A stretch of DNA of 64,000 nt from Roseibium suaedae (GCF_900142725.1 NZ_FRBW01000001.1:310001-374000); one strand, 5' to 3'; counted from the first letter of the stretch, positions 1-9,666 are shown. The notes: generated by a model not told the origin, from the letters alone. Numbers and translations: made by a program.

Positions 1-1
1 T

Positions 2-382
2 GGTGTGACGGCTGTCGCCCTGCAGGAGCTGACGGAAAGCCGGGCCCAGCGGGCAGCCGACCGCAAGGCTGAGGAAGCCGCGGCGCTGGATGCCACCATT
101 CCCCAGAATGCCCGTGTCGTCGTTCTGGATGAGCACGGAAAATCCATGTCCAGCACCGACTTCAGCGCAAAGCTGGAGGCTTGGAAAGATGATGGCGTGC
201 CGGATGTCGTCTTTGCCATTGGCGGGGCCGATGGCCACGGGGATGCCCTCCTGGCGCGGGCCGATCTCAAGATCGCTTTTGGGGCGATGACCTGGCCGCA
301 CCAGATCGTTCGCATCCTTCTGGCCGAGCAGATCTACCGGGCCCTGACCATTCAATCCGGTCATCCCTACCACCGCGAGTAG
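2..382 (+). CDS. rlmH: 23S rRNA pseudouridine-1915 N3-methyltransferase, 5'-truncated by window edge
   Basis: C-terminal part of RlmH, the SPOUT-class enzyme that methylates pseudouridine 1915 in helix 69 of 23S rRNA using SAM. The frame is open from base 2, so the true start lies outside the window; about 125 of the usual ~155-160 residues are present. The sequence shows the GGADGHG SAM-binding knot segment and the conserved tail ending in SGHPYHRE, where the YHR residues belong to the active site. It lies upstream of an EnvC-like gene, an order common in Hyphomicrobiales. The identification is firm; only the N-terminus is missing. Confidence 0.93.
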   Translation, partial: GVTAVALQELTESRAQRAADRKAEEAAALDATIPQNARVVVLDEHGKSMSSTDFSAKLEAWKDDGVPDVVFAIGGADGHGDALLARADLKIAFGAMTWPHQIVRILLAEQIYRALTIQSGHPYHRE

Positions 383-530
383 GCCGCCTGTGCGGGCCGT
401 GTCCAGGCCGGATTGCAAAAGTCGGTTTTCGTTGGATACCTGCCCGTTTATCGCCTCAATCCCCACCTAATCTCCGCTGCAGTTCTACAAGCGTGGTACC
501 TTTGGATCTTGGTAAACACTTCCTTAAAGG

Positions 531-1985
531 GTGTCCCGGTATCGAAACCAGATGGTGGCTCGCAAGATTGGAAATGAAAAAGCACGTGCCTGGGTGCCCT
601 TGATCAGGGCTCCCGGAAAGTCGCGCCTGAACGGCCTGCTGCTTTCACTTGTGTGCATTTCCATGACGGCTGGGGTGCTCTGGGTCTCGTCTGGGGCGAT
701 GGCGACGGAAAGCGAGCCTGACCAGGCGGATCAGACCAAGGTCGAAGCTGCGGTGGATCCGGCGGTCCAGGATGCGCTGACCCGGAAGAAACAGCGGGAG
801 GAAGAGCTTTCCGCTCTGTCCCGTGACATTGACGTGTCGTCGGACCGGCAAAAGGAAATTGAACGGGAGATCGCCGTGATCGACCGGGACCGGGAAAGTC
901 TGAACAACCGGATCCTGCGGACGGCGGACACGATCAAGGGGTTGGAAACGAAGCTGACCGACACGGAGCGGCGGCTTCTCAAGCTGGGCGAGAACGAGGA
1001 CTCTGTCCGTGCCTCGCTGAACAGCCGCCGAGGGATTCTGGCGGAGGTTCTGGCAGCGCTGCAGCGTATTGGCCGCAGACCGCCACCGGCGCTTGCCGTG
1101 CAGCCAAGTGATGCACTGGCGGCGGTGAGAAGTGCGATCCTGTTGAATGCGGTGATGCCGGAAATCCGGGTGGAAACGGAGGCCCTGGCTGCGGATCTGA
1201 CGGAATTGAACCGTCTGAAGTCCGTGATCGCGGAAGAAAAGAAGCGGCTTGGTGGCGACGCCATGCGGCTGGCGGAAGAAAAGTCCCGCATCGAACTGCT
1301 GCTGAGCGCCAAGCGGCAGGAGCGGGACCGGACAGCGGGTGAGCTGGACAAGGAGAAGCGCCGTGCCGAGGAACTTGCCGGCAAGGCAGGCACTCTGAAG
1401 GACCTGATCGCCCAGCTGGAGACGGAAATCAAAAGTGCCCGGGAGGCTGCAGAAAAATCCCGGGAGGCTGAGCGCAATGCGGGCCGTACCGGCCGCGGGG
1501 GAGATCCCTTCTCCGATCCGGGCCGTCTTGCCCCTGCGATCGCCTTTGCAGACGCCAAGGGACGCTTGCCACGGCCGGTGTCAGGCGACATGGTTCAGGA
1601 CTTCGGTCAGATCGACGATTTCGGAAGTCTGACGGAAGGGCAGTCGATTGCAACGCGGGCGGGTTCGAGAGTTACTTCGCCGGCTGATGGGTGGGTGGTC
1701 TATTCGGGACCGTTCCGTTCCTTCGGCCAACTCTTGATCCTGAACACGGGCGGCGGTTACCATGTGCTTCTGGCTGGCATGGACCGAATCGACGCCGAAC
1801 TGGGTCAATTCGTGCTGGCCGGTGAGCCGGTTGGCATAATGGGCGCAACCCGGTGGGCGAGCGCCTCCACGATTGGTCTGGGTTCTACCCAGCCGATCCT
1901 GTATGTTGAATTTCGAAAAGACGGAAGTGCGGTAGACCCCACACCATGGTGGGCGCGCATCGAAGAAGAAAAGGCTCGCGGATGA
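531..1985 (+). CDS. envC: EnvC-like murein hydrolase activator (coiled coil plus M23 domain)
   Basis: About 484 residues. An N-terminal hydrophobic segment (around residues 35-60, ending GAMATES) looks like a signal sequence. A long charged coiled coil rich in E, R and K follows (about residues 70-330), then a C-terminal M23/LytM domain (about 350-480) with the segment VTSPADGWVVYSGPFRSFG. The LytM metal ligands look incomplete (LLAGMDRI where active enzymes have HxH), as in EnvC, which activates amidases rather than cutting peptidoglycan itself. The GTG start at 531 is uncertain; in-frame ATG codons at 552 and 660 are alternatives, the latter too late for the signal sequence. Its stop overlaps the ctpA start (ATGA), so the two are probably translationally coupled. 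Confidence 0.85.
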   Translation: MSRYRNQMVARKIGNEKARAWVPLIRAPGKSRLNGLLLSLVCISMTAGVLWVSSGAMATESEPDQADQTKVEAAVDPAVQDALTRKKQREEELSALSRDIDVSSDRQKEIEREIAVIDRDRESLNNRILRTADTIKGLETKLTDTERRLLKLGENEDSVRASLNSRRGILAEVLAALQRIGRRPPPALAVQPSDALAAVRSAILLNAVMPEIRVETEALAADLTELNRLKSVIAEEKKRLGGDAMRLAEEKSRIELLLSAKRQERDRTAGELDKEKRRAEELAGKAGTLKDLIAQLETEIKSAREAAEKSREAERNAGRTGRGGDPFSDPGRLAPAIAFADAKGRLPRPVSGDMVQDFGQIDDFGSLTEGQSIATRAGSRVTSPADGWVVYSGPFRSFGQLLILNTGGGYHVLLAGMDRIDAELGQFVLAGEPVGIMGATRWASASTIGLGSTQPILYVEFRKDGSAVDPTPWWARIEEEKARG

Positions 1986-3319
1986 TTCGGAAAGCTTCAC
2001 TGCTGCTCGTCGGCGCTCTGATGGGGGCCACTGCGGTCACCACCTTGTCACAGGTACCCTTCCACATCAGCGCAGCGGCCAATGCAGCAGCCTCTGACAC
2101 CTACCGGCAGCTTAACCTGTTCGGAGATGTGTTCGAACGTGTCCGGTCCGACTATGTCGAAACTCCGGATGATGCCCAGCTGGTGGAAAATGCCATCAAC
2201 GGCATGCTTTCGTCCCTCGACCCGCATTCCTCCTACATGTCTCCGAAGAGCTTCCGGGACATGCAGGTTCAGACCCGCGGCGAGTTCGGCGGTCTCGGCA
2301 TCGAAGTCACCATGGAAGAAGGTCTGGTCAAGGTCGTGACCCCGATCGATGACACGCCTGCTGCGAAGGCTGGCGTTCTCGGCGGCGATTTCATCACCCA
2401 GATTGACGGCGAGCAGGTTCAGGGTCTGACCCTCAACGAAGCCGTCGAAAAGATGCGTGGCCCGGTCAACACCGATATCAAGATCACGGTGCGCCGCGAA
2501 GGCGTGGCCGAGCCGATCGATATCACGATCACCCGTGACATCATCAAGATCCGCTCCGTGCGCTGGCGCGAAGAGGGCGATGTCGGCTACATCCGCATCA
2601 CCCAGTTCAACGAGCAGACCTTCGACGGACTCAGCCAGGCGATCAGCGAAATGTCCAAGGACATCGGCAATGACAAGCTGAAGGGCTACATTCTCGATCT
2701 GCGCAACAACCCGGGCGGTCTGCTCGATCAGGCGATTGCCGTTTCGGATGCCTTCCTGGATCGTGGCGAGATTGTTTCGACCCGTGGCCGTAACGCGGAC
2801 GAGACCCAGCGCTACAACGCCCGTGCAGGGGATCTGACCGACGGCAAGCCGGTGATCATCCTCGTCAACGGCGGTTCCGCTTCGGCTTCCGAAATCGTTT
2901 CCGGCGCTCTGCAGGATCACCGCCGTGCCACCATTCTCGGCACCCGGTCCTTCGGCAAGGGCTCCGTCCAGACGATCATTCCGCTCGGTGCGAACGGCGC
3001 GATCCGCCTGACGACGGCGCGTTATTACACCCCGTCGGGCACGTCCATTCAGGCCAAGGGCATTGTTCCGGACATCGAGGCCTTGCAGGTGCTTCCCGAT
3101 GAGCTGAAGGGCCGTGCAGAGACCACCGGCGAAGCCGGTCTGCGTGGTCACCTTCAGGCAGAAGGCGAAGACAAGGAAGCCTCCGGCAGCCAGGCCTATG
3201 TGCCGGCCGATGCCAAGGACGATGTCCAGCTCAAGCTGGCACTCGACCTTCTGCGCGGTGTTCAGGTCAACAATGCCTTCCCGCCGTCCGGCGACGACAA
3301 GGCTGTGATGAAGAACTGA
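1982..3319 (+). CDS. ctpA: S41-family carboxyl-terminal processing protease
   Basis: About 445 residues. An N-terminal signal or anchor segment (MIRKASLLLVGALMGA) puts it in the periplasm. A PDZ domain (about residues 75-165, with GGLGIEV and VKVVTPIDDTPAAKAGV) is followed by the S41 protease core. The catalytic serine lies in GGSASASEIVSGAL and the general-base lysine in SFGKGSVQ, the Ser/Lys dyad of the family. Such enzymes cut C-terminal tails of periplasmic proteins and regulate peptidoglycan hydrolases. The ATG at 1982 is preferred because it overlaps the envC stop as ATGA and opens directly on the signal sequence; an upstream in-frame start at 1946 would lie inside envC. A strong terminator follows. 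Confidence 0.95.
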   Translation: MIRKASLLLVGALMGATAVTTLSQVPFHISAAANAAASDTYRQLNLFGDVFERVRSDYVETPDDAQLVENAINGMLSSLDPHSSYMSPKSFRDMQVQTRGEFGGLGIEVTMEEGLVKVVTPIDDTPAAKAGVLGGDFITQIDGEQVQGLTLNEAVEKMRGPVNTDIKITVRREGVAEPIDITITRDIIKIRSVRWREEGDVGYIRITQFNEQTFDGLSQAISEMSKDIGNDKLKGYILDLRNNPGGLLDQAIAVSDAFLDRGEIVSTRGRNADETQRYNARAGDLTDGKPVIILVNGGSASASEIVSGALQDHRRATILGTRSFGKGSVQTIIPLGANGAIRLTTARYYTPSGTSIQAKGIVPDIEALQVLPDELKGRAETTGEAGLRGHLQAEGEDKEASGSQAYVPADAKDDVQLKLALDLLRGVQVNNAFPPSGDDKAVMKN

Positions 3320-3326
3320 TTGAAAT

Positions 3327-3366
3327 GCCGCCGGCTGGGATCCTCCCTGCCGGCGGCTTTTGTTTT
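3327..3366 (+). terminator. Rho-independent terminator after ctpA
   Basis: Perfect 9-bp stem GCCGCCGGC (3327-3335) with GCCGGCGGC (3349-3357), a 13-base loop, then a T-rich tail (TTTTTGTTTT). It begins 8 bases after the ctpA stop and should separate envC-ctpA from the next gene, at least in part. Confidence 0.85.
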
Positions 3367-3392
3367 CCAGACAGGACGCCGCAAGGGACGCC

Positions 3393-4529
3393 ATGGCGAG
3401 CGATGATCTCACGGCCCCATTAGGTTTGGGCAAGCGCCGGCTTCTCCGGCTTCCCTTTGGCCTGATCGGTACCGGTATCCTGTGTGTTGTCGCGACGACG
3501 GCACTGATCTGGATCGGGGTCGTGGACGATCCTCTGGGCGGCGAACCTGTCGCTCTTGTTCCCCTTGAAAATTCCGTTGAGGGCCTTGCGACGCGCGACA
3601 TCGAAGTCGTGGAGATCCGGCCGGGGGATGACGCGGATCTTGGGCCAAACCTTCGGACCAATACCGAAAAAGCGACCCTAGGCCCCCGCTACGAGCTTCA
3701 GAAGGATGCAGAAGGCAACGCGCCGACAGCGTCGCAGCTGACCAATCCTGATCCGAGGGTGAGCGAGCGCTCGGACTATGGCTTCCTGCCGAAGATCAGT
3801 TCGGAAGGCGTCCGGCCGCTTGACGTCTATGCCCGGCCATTCTCAACCGAATTCGCTTCCATTCCGAAGATTGCGATCGTTGTAAGCGGGCTGGGCCTCA
3901 GCGAGGCCGGAACGCAGAATGCCCTGGATGCGTTGCCGGAAGAGGTGACATTCGCCTTTGCCCCTTATGGCTCCGGGCTGGACCGCTGGATGCAGAAGGC
4001 CCGTACCAAGGGGCATGAACTGCTTCTGCAGCTGCCGCTTGAGCCGTTTGATTTTCCCGACAATGACCCAGGCCCGCAAACCCTGCTGGTCAATCTGAAG
4101 CCGGCGGAAATGCTGGATCGCCTGGCCTGGATCATGACGCGGATGACCAATTATGTTGGTCTGTTCCCCCAGATGGGCGCACGCTACACCTCGACAGAAC
4201 CTGCCATGAAGTCGCTGATGGAGGCCCTCAGGGGCCGTGGGCTGATGTTCGTGGACAACGGGACCTCTTCCCGCAGCATTGCGGAAAGAGTGGCGAAGGA
4301 CGTGAAGGAACCCTTCAGCGGCGTGGATGTGGTTCTGGATGCCTCGCCCCGTGAAGACGAGATCAAGGCAAAGCTGCTGCAGCTTGAAAGCATCGCCCGG
4401 GCCAAGGGTGTTGCGGTCGCTGCCGGTTCTGCCTTGCCGGTTACGGTGCGCGAACTGGAAATCTGGTCAAAAGACCTTGAACAGCGCGGGTTGCTGCTCG
4501 TTCCGGTCAGTTCGACAATCGACAGGTAG
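3393..4529 (+). CDS. Divergent polysaccharide deacetylase family protein (YibQ-like)
   Basis: About 378 residues. It has one N-terminal membrane-spanning segment (around residues 22-45), a linker, then the DUF610/YibQ deacetylase-like domain (about 150-375). Visible marks are IAIVVSGLGLS, FAFAPYGSGLDRWMQKARTKGHELLLQLPLEP, MGARYTS and GLMFVDNGTSS. This family has the NodB fold but a changed active site; its substrate is not firmly known. The ATG at 3393 is chosen because an upstream in-frame TTG at 3360 lies inside the ctpA terminator. The stop is 6 bases before rppH, so the two are probably co-transcribed. The order ctpA-deacetylase-rppH is common in Hyphomicrobiales. Confidence 0.85.
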   Translation: MASDDLTAPLGLGKRRLLRLPFGLIGTGILCVVATTALIWIGVVDDPLGGEPVALVPLENSVEGLATRDIEVVEIRPGDDADLGPNLRTNTEKATLGPRYELQKDAEGNAPTASQLTNPDPRVSERSDYGFLPKISSEGVRPLDVYARPFSTEFASIPKIAIVVSGLGLSEAGTQNALDALPEEVTFAFAPYGSGLDRWMQKARTKGHELLLQLPLEPFDFPDNDPGPQTLLVNLKPAEMLDRLAWIMTRMTNYVGLFPQMGARYTSTEPAMKSLMEALRGRGLMFVDNGTSSRSIAERVAKDVKEPFSGVDVVLDASPREDEIKAKLLQLESIARAKGVAVAAGSALPVTVRELEIWSKDLEQRGLLLVPVSSTIDR

Positions 4530-4535
4530 GAAATC

Positions 4536-5066
4536 GTGACAAGAAATGGGGTGCTGCCGGGATTTCCGGCGGAGGTCGATGGCAAGCCCTACCGGCCTTG
4601 CGTGGGGATCATGGTGATCAACGGCCAGGGCAAGGTCTGGGTCGGCAAGCGGGATGACGGCAACGGGTCTGCGGATTACGAATTCGCCTGGCAGATGCCC
4701 CAGGGCGGTATCGATCCTCAGGAAGACCCGAAACTGGCTGCCTTGCGTGAATTGTACGAGGAAACCTCCATGAAGAGCGTTTCCGTGATCGGAGAGACCG
4801 AGGGCTGGCTGACCTATGACTATCCGGCTGAGATCCTGGCGGATACCCGAAAGGGCAAATACCGGGGCCAGGCTCAGAAGTGGTATGCGGTCCGGTTCGA
4901 AGGCGCGGAGAGCGAGATCAACATTCTGACGCCGCCGGACGGGCACAGCCCGGAATTCGGTGAATGGCGCTGGGAAGAGGCATCGGTCCTGCCGGGGCTG
5001 ATCGTGCCGTTCAAACGGCCGGTCTACGAGCAGGTCGTGTCGGCCTTCGCACATCTGACTGCCTGA
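4536..5066 (+). CDS. rppH: RNA pyrophosphohydrolase (Nudix)
   Basis: 176 residues, the usual size for RppH/NudH. It removes pyrophosphate from the 5' triphosphate of mRNA, which starts 5'-dependent decay, and can hydrolyse dinucleoside polyphosphates. The Nudix box is clear: GGIDPQEDPKLAALRELYEE followed by TS, with the REL-YEE core that binds metal. The N-terminal YRPCVGIMVINGQGKVWVGKR and a WQMPQGG segment are typical of the family. It starts with GTG, preceded by an AGGA ribosome-binding site. It follows the deacetylase gene by 6 bases and ends before a strong terminator. Confidence 0.95.
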   Translation: MTRNGVLPGFPAEVDGKPYRPCVGIMVINGQGKVWVGKRDDGNGSADYEFAWQMPQGGIDPQEDPKLAALRELYEETSMKSVSVIGETEGWLTYDYPAEILADTRKGKYRGQAQKWYAVRFEGAESEINILTPPDGHSPEFGEWRWEEASVLPGLIVPFKRPVYEQVVSAFAHLTA

Positions 5067-5105
5067 TCTGATCAGGTCTGAAGAATGTTCGCCTATAAGG
5101 CGGAG

Positions 5106-5140
5106 AACCCCGCGCAGCTCTTGGCCGCGCGGGGTTTTTT
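5106..5140 (+). terminator. Rho-independent terminator after rppH
   Basis: Perfect 10-bp stem AACCCCGCGC (5106-5115) with GCGCGGGGTT (5127-5136), 11-base loop, and a run of six T (5135-5140). It lies between the convergent rppH and the minus-strand gene ending at 5142. The T-run fits the plus strand; on the minus strand the tail is poor. Confidence 0.88.
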
Positions 5141-5141
5141 G

Positions 5142-7499
5142 TCAGTTCGTCGCCTTGATGGAAACGTTCAGCAGGTCGGGCAGGACCTGCGGGGTGACCA
5201 TGCTGCCCATGATCTGAGCCACTGGAACCGGATTTTCCGGGGTCAGGGCGATGTGCAGGCGGCCAGGGTTGGTCAGGAAGTTTGCGGCAGCTTCGTTGAC
5301 CATTTCGGTGAAGGCCTCGTTCTGCAGCTGACCTGCCATCAGTCCTGCCTGTGCAAGAAGCCCTTGGATCAAGGCAGCTTCCTCGATCCCCTGCTGGGTT
5401 GCCGTATAGCTGATGCCGGCATTGGTCAGGCCCTTGTCGTCAAAGGTGAACTCGGCACCCTTGAAGTTGGCCATGGCGAGGGCGAGCGGGCCCTGGCCTT
5501 CCGGATCTGCCAGAGCAGCCTTCGGAACGTTGCCGAGGCTGATGGAGCCTTCCAGGTGCCCAAGACCGGTGACATCGATCATCAGCGGAGACAGGGTCAG
5601 ATCCTGGGTGGCTTCGTCCCAATAGAGCTTGATGTCATTGGAGACATTGAGCTTCTCAAGACCAGCTGCTTTCAGGAAGGCCGCTGCCTGTTCATTGTCC
5701 AGCACGGCCACGGGAACGGAGACGTTTTCGTTCTTCAGGACGAAGTTGGTGGGCACGGGCGGCACGACGGTTGCCATGTCGTAACCGGCTTTGTCTGCCG
5801 ACACTTCGGTGCCGTCCTGAAGCACGACCTTCAGGTCCTGCAGGCCATAGGACATGGACAGGGGCATGACCGCACGGGCGATGCCAAGCGTGTCGGGCGC
5901 GTTCCCTGTTCCTTCAACAAAGACGGAAATCAGATCGGCAATCGGTCCAAAGGGGGCGAACTCGAGGTCTGCCAGGCGGAACTCACCCAGCGAGAGGTTG
6001 CCACCGCCCGGCATTGACGGAACGGAGACATCAGACAGAACGACCTCGCCGAACCTGTCGGAGCTGATGTCCTTCACATTGATGCTGCCGACTTCACCGG
6101 AAAGAACCGCATCCGACCCGTCCGGGATCGGCAAGGTGAACTTGATGTCCTTGGCCGAGTTGTCTTCCACCGCAAACGAACGGTACAGCTGCAGCGGCAG
6201 CATGAGCATTTCCGAAGTGGAGGGCTCATTCCCGGTCATCAGGCGGTCGAGGAAACCGAGGGGGTCCATGTCGCGCTTGATCAGGGAAATGCCATTGACC
6301 TCAGTCTCGGAGAGTTCGAGCTCAAGGCTCTTGCCGGGCTCCAGCTCCTGGCTCCGCTTGTAGTCTTCGATCCGGTGGTGCCCGAGCAAGGGCAGCCGCT
6401 CGCCCGTTTCCGGAACAGCCGGATCGAACAGGGCGATCATGTTGGCTGTAAACACATCTTTATAGACGGTTTTGCCCTGGCTGATGGTCTGCTTCAGCGG
6501 CTCGCCGGACTTGGGGGTCATCTCGGTGGTCGCGACGATGCTGTCGAAGCCATAGGAGCCGAAGTTGCCCTCCTTGACGCCGGAGGCCCGGAAGCCTTTG
6601 ATCACGGACTTGCCGGTCATGGAGGAAATCTCGTTTCCAGCCGTTTCTTCGCCCAGATCCAGACCGTCAGGAGTGCTCAGCTTGAAGCTGATCGTGGCTT
6701 CCGGAGAGAGGAGTGTGTCATAAGAGCTTGCCAGCAGAGACTTGATGAAGGGCAGCCAGCGGGAAGCCTGATGATATTCATCTTCGGCGGGCAGATCTGG
6801 CAGAACGACCGAATAATTCTCGGCGGTCACGCCGGCCATGGTGCCGTCCATGGAAAGGCTGGCCGCTCCGTCGAAATCAATCGACCCGTCAAAGCTGGTG
6901 TCGTCAGAATAGGTCACGGTGCTGAAACTGTACCGGCCATCTTCCTTCGCGACGCCCTTCAGGGTGAGCTGCTTGCTGGACCAGCCTGCCTTGTAAGTAA
7001 CGGTCACGGGCTCGGGTGCGTCCTGCGAAGCATCCTCCAGGGCGTCCGTTTCCTGGGAAGCGTCTGCACCGGTATCGGCATCCGCATCCGTATCCGCTTT
7101 TGCCTCGGGGGTGGCAGCCGTCTGGTCTTCGGTTGGCGCCTCATCGGCTGCCATCTCGGTCACGTCGTCTTCGACCTCTGCCTCCGCCTTGTTGGTCTGT
7201 GGCGGGGTGAAGGTGAAGCTGCCGGAAAACTCCATGCGCATGTTCGGCACGGTCAGCTCGTCGCTGCCGGCATCATACTTGACCGGATCGCTGGTCACTT
7301 CGATGCCCAGCTTCTTCAGGTCCTCAATATAGCTGCGATAGGTGTCTTCCGCTGCGCTCTGGGCAAGAGCCAGGTCTGGCCGCATCAGGCAGGTCGAGGC
7401 CAGAACGGCGAGGGTCAATCTAGAGCGTTTCCGCCGTGCTGCAGGGGCAGCCTTGCCGGAAATGCAGGGGTGAACAGTTGAATGAACAGAAAATGCCAA
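5142..7499 (-). CDS. Large exported protein of unknown function
   Basis: I cannot assign this protein to a characterised family. About 785 residues from a TTG at 7499. That start is preferred over the far upstream ATG (7589) because GGAGAG sits 5 bases before it and because it places a basic, hydrophobic signal peptide (RRKRSRLTLAVLAS, cleavage near ALAQSA) near the N-terminus. The mature part has an acidic low-complexity stretch (about residues 110-165, with DADADTGAD) followed by repeated beta-rich segments resembling lipid-binding or AsmA/DUF945-like repeat proteins (for example SFDGSIDFDG, LDLGEETAG). The gene is alone, convergent with rppH. It is probably periplasmic or outer-membrane associated; that is inference from the signal sequence. 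Confidence 0.7.
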   Translation of the reverse strand: MAFSVHSTVHPCISGKAAPAARRKRSRLTLAVLASTCLMRPDLALAQSAAEDTYRSYIEDLKKLGIEVTSDPVKYDAGSDELTVPNMRMEFSGSFTFTPPQTNKAEAEVEDDVTEMAADEAPTEDQTAATPEAKADTDADADTGADASQETDALEDASQDAPEPVTVTYKAGWSSKQLTLKGVAKEDGRYSFSTVTYSDDTSFDGSIDFDGAASLSMDGTMAGVTAENYSVVLPDLPAEDEYHQASRWLPFIKSLLASSYDTLLSPEATISFKLSTPDGLDLGEETAGNEISSMTGKSVIKGFRASGVKEGNFGSYGFDSIVATTEMTPKSGEPLKQTISQGKTVYKDVFTANMIALFDPAVPETGERLPLLGHHRIEDYKRSQELEPGKSLELELSETEVNGISLIKRDMDPLGFLDRLMTGNEPSTSEMLMLPLQLYRSFAVEDNSAKDIKFTLPIPDGSDAVLSGEVGSINVKDISSDRFGEVVLSDVSVPSMPGGGNLSLGEFRLADLEFAPFGPIADLISVFVEGTGNAPDTLGIARAVMPLSMSYGLQDLKVVLQDGTEVSADKAGYDMATVVPPVPTNFVLKNENVSVPVAVLDNEQAAAFLKAAGLEKLNVSNDIKLYWDEATQDLTLSPLMIDVTGLGHLEGSISLGNVPKAALADPEGQGPLALAMANFKGAEFTFDDKGLTNAGISYTATQQGIEEAALIQGLLAQAGLMAGQLQNEAFTEMVNEAAANFLTNPGRLHIALTPENPVPVAQIMGSMVTPQVLPDLLNVSIKATN

Positions 7500-7615
7500 G
7501 AGATCTCTCCAGGGTGGAAATACCAGGATGAGCAACCAAAAAGGGCGCTGGACATCATGTGTCCAGATCATGTGGCAGCGATGTGGCAAGACCGGCCGTG
7601 AAGGCGCTTAAGCTC

Positions 7616-8785
7616 TTAATAAATTGACGATTTATCTTCGCCGCAGCCGAGCGCCCATTCCTCGCGGACCATGTCGTGCGGCTCGCTGATCTCGTGTTGC
7701 TTTGCCAGCTCACTCCACTGTGCAAGCGGCGCAATCCGCGACAAGGCCCAGACGGCCGCCCCCCGTACCACCGGATCCGAGTCATCGAGATGCGTGCGCA
7801 CGTCGTCGAACAGGCCGCTTTCGCCGGAGTTTCCGGCTGCGATCAACACGTTGCGCAAAAACCGGTTCCGGCCGATCCGCTTGATCGGAGACCCGGAAAA
7901 CAGGGACCGGAAAGCAGCATCATCCAGTGCAAGGAGATCTGACAGGTGAGGGGAGATCAGATCCGACCTGGCCATGAGTTTGGCTTCGCTCGCAGTCTGG
8001 GCGAATTTGTTCCAGGGGCACGCGGCCAGGCAATCATCGCAGCCATAGATGCGGTTGCCCATTTGTGACCGGAACTCGCGGGGGATAGGGCCTGCATGCT
8101 CGATGGTCAGATAGGAAATGCAGCGCCGGGCATCGAGCTGATAGGGCGCCGGGAACGCCTCTGTCGGGCAACTGTCCAGACAGGACCGGCATGTGCCGCA
8201 ATGGTCCCGCTCCGCACCGCTCGGGGGCAGATCGAGTGAGGTGAAGATCGATCCCAGGAAGAACCAGGAGCCGAGCTGCCGGGAGACCAGATTGGTGTGC
8301 TTGCCCTGCCATCCAAGCCCGGCGGATGCGGCCAGTGGTTTCTCCATCACCGGAGCTGTATCGACGAAGACCTTTACGTCTCCACCAGCCCGGGACACGA
8401 GAAAACTTGCCAGCTCCTTGAGCTTGCCCTTGATGATGTCGTGATAGTCCCGGTTGCGGGCATAGACGGAGATGCCTGCACGGTCCGGTGTCTCCAGATG
8501 GGCCAGCGGATCACAATCCGGCCCGTAATTCATGGCGAGCATGATGACCGAACGGACCTCCGGCCACAGGACGCGAGGATCGCCGCGCCGCTCCTGGGTT
8601 TCCTCCATCCAGCCCATGGAGCCGTGATATCCGGATTCCACGAACTGTTTCAGGCGCTCAGGGGCTTGGGGAATGCTGTCGGCTGCTGCGATCTTGAGAT
8701 CGTCAAAGCCAAGCTGCGCGGCCTTTTCCACAAAGGCCTGCAGCAGCTTTTCCGTTTTCTTGTCCTGTTTGGCTGTGCCGCTCAG
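7616..8785 (-). CDS. queG: Epoxyqueuosine reductase
   Basis: Catalyses the last step of queuosine tRNA modification, reducing epoxyqueuosine with cobalamin and two 4Fe-4S clusters. The two ferredoxin-like cluster motifs are plain: [16 protein letters not shown] and [15 protein letters not shown]. The family N-terminal motif [20 protein letters not shown] is also present, and the C-terminus resembles HEAT-like repeats. The start is unusual: no ATG, GTG or TTG lies at the expected place. A CTG at 8785, which overlaps the stop of the GST gene (CTGA), would give 389 residues and fits the family length; a GTG at 8729-8731 would give a shorter protein. QueG needs cobalamin, and a cobalamin locus lies 30 kb away. 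Confidence 0.9.
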   Translation of the reverse strand: MSGTAKQDKKTEKLLQAFVEKAAQLGFDDLKIAAADSIPQAPERLKQFVESGYHGSMGWMEETQERRGDPRVLWPEVRSVIMLAMNYGPDCDPLAHLETPDRAGISVYARNRDYHDIIKGKLKELASFLVSRAGGDVKVFVDTAPVMEKPLAASAGLGWQGKHTNLVSRQLGSWFFLGSIFTSLDLPPSGAERDHCGTCRSCLDSCPTEAFPAPYQLDARRCISYLTIEHAGPIPREFRSQMGNRIYGCDDCLAACPWNKFAQTASEAKLMARSDLISPHLSDLLALDDAAFRSLFSGSPIKRIGRNRFLRNVLIAAGNSGESGLFDDVRTHLDDSDPVVRGAAVWALSRIAPLAQWSELAKQHEISEPHDMVREEWALGCGEDKSSIY

Positions 8786-9474
8786 AAGTCCAGATCCGCA
8801 TAGGTCGTGGCGGCGGGAAGACCGAGAACCTTCTCGCCCAGCAGAGGACGCATGCTCGGGCGAGATTTCACCCGTGCGTACCAATGCTTCACGTTCTCCT
8901 CTTCCGCCCATGGCACTTCGCCCAAATAGTCAGCGCAGGAGAGTTCCGCGGCCAGAGCGAAATCGGCAAAGGTCAGCCGGTCGCCGCCAAGCCACCTGCG
9001 GGATGCGACAAGATAGCCGAAATATTTCATGTGGTGGTGGATGTTTGCACGGGCGACACGAAGAGCGCCTGAATCCGGCTCTCCTCCACCAATGGAGCGC
9101 GGCATGGTCTGCTTGTAGATCCGCTCGCGCACCAGATGGCCGATGACTTCCATATCAAACTTGCCAAGTGCCCAGTCGACCAGACGGCGCGTTTCCGCAC
9201 GGGCATCCGGATGATCCGGCATCAGACGGCGGTCCGCCATGGCATAGCCACGGGTTTCGTCCAGGTACTCGAGGATCGTCTGCGCACCACAGATCGGAGG
9301 CCCGTCGTTTTCCACCAGAACGGGGACGGTGCCGGCCGGGTTGAGAAGCAGCAGTTCATGCGGCCGTTCCCAGGGATTGACCAGCTTGTCATCAAAGTTG
9401 GCACCGTATTCACTCAAGATGAGGCGTACGAACCTGGAAGACGGCGAGAATGGATGATGATAGAGCGTAAGCAT
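8782..9474 (-). CDS. Glutathione S-transferase family protein
   Basis: 230 residues. The N-terminal thioredoxin-like domain (residues 1-80) has the opening [20 protein letters not shown], the cis-proline segment [10 protein letters not shown] and [13 protein letters not shown]. The C-terminal all-helical domain has the [12 protein letters not shown] folding motif. The serine near the N-terminus suggests a Ser- or Cys-type catalytic residue as in bacterial beta/zeta-like enzymes; the substrate cannot be told. Its last bases overlap the start of queG, so they form a two-gene operon. The association of a GST gene with queG is common in this group, but I know of no shared function. Confidence 0.9.
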   Translation of the reverse strand: MLTLYHHPFSPSSRFVRLILSEYGANFDDKLVNPWERPHELLLLNPAGTVPVLVENDGPPICGAQTILEYLDETRGYAMADRRLMPDHPDARAETRRLVDWALGKFDMEVIGHLVRERIYKQTMPRSIGGGEPDSGALRVARANIHHHMKYFGYLVASRRWLGGDRLTFADFALAAELSCADYLGEVPWAEEENVKHWYARVKSRPSMRPLLGEKVLGLPAATTYADLDF

Positions 9475-9666
9475 GAAGGGCTTGTTTGGGCCTGACGGGT
9501 ACGAGGTGCGGGACGGAATTTAGGCAGTACCGCGGCTGCCGATAGCTGGAAATTATGTCTGAACGGTGGTTATCAAGCGCTTGACGCGCTGCACTATGCT
9601 GCGCCCCGGCTGAACATATCCACCGTTTGCACAGCTTTTCCCAGACAGCCGCCTCTATCAGAAGAC

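Noticed and set aside
731..1591. Minus-strand Ser/Arg-rich frame opposite envC
   Set aside because: Composition is that of a reversed coiled-coil gene; no motif.
2048..3661. Long minus-strand reading frame (537 codons) opposite ctpA
   Set aside because: It is the antisense shadow of a firmly identified protease gene; its translation has no domain or signal, and GC-rich third positions explain the open frame.
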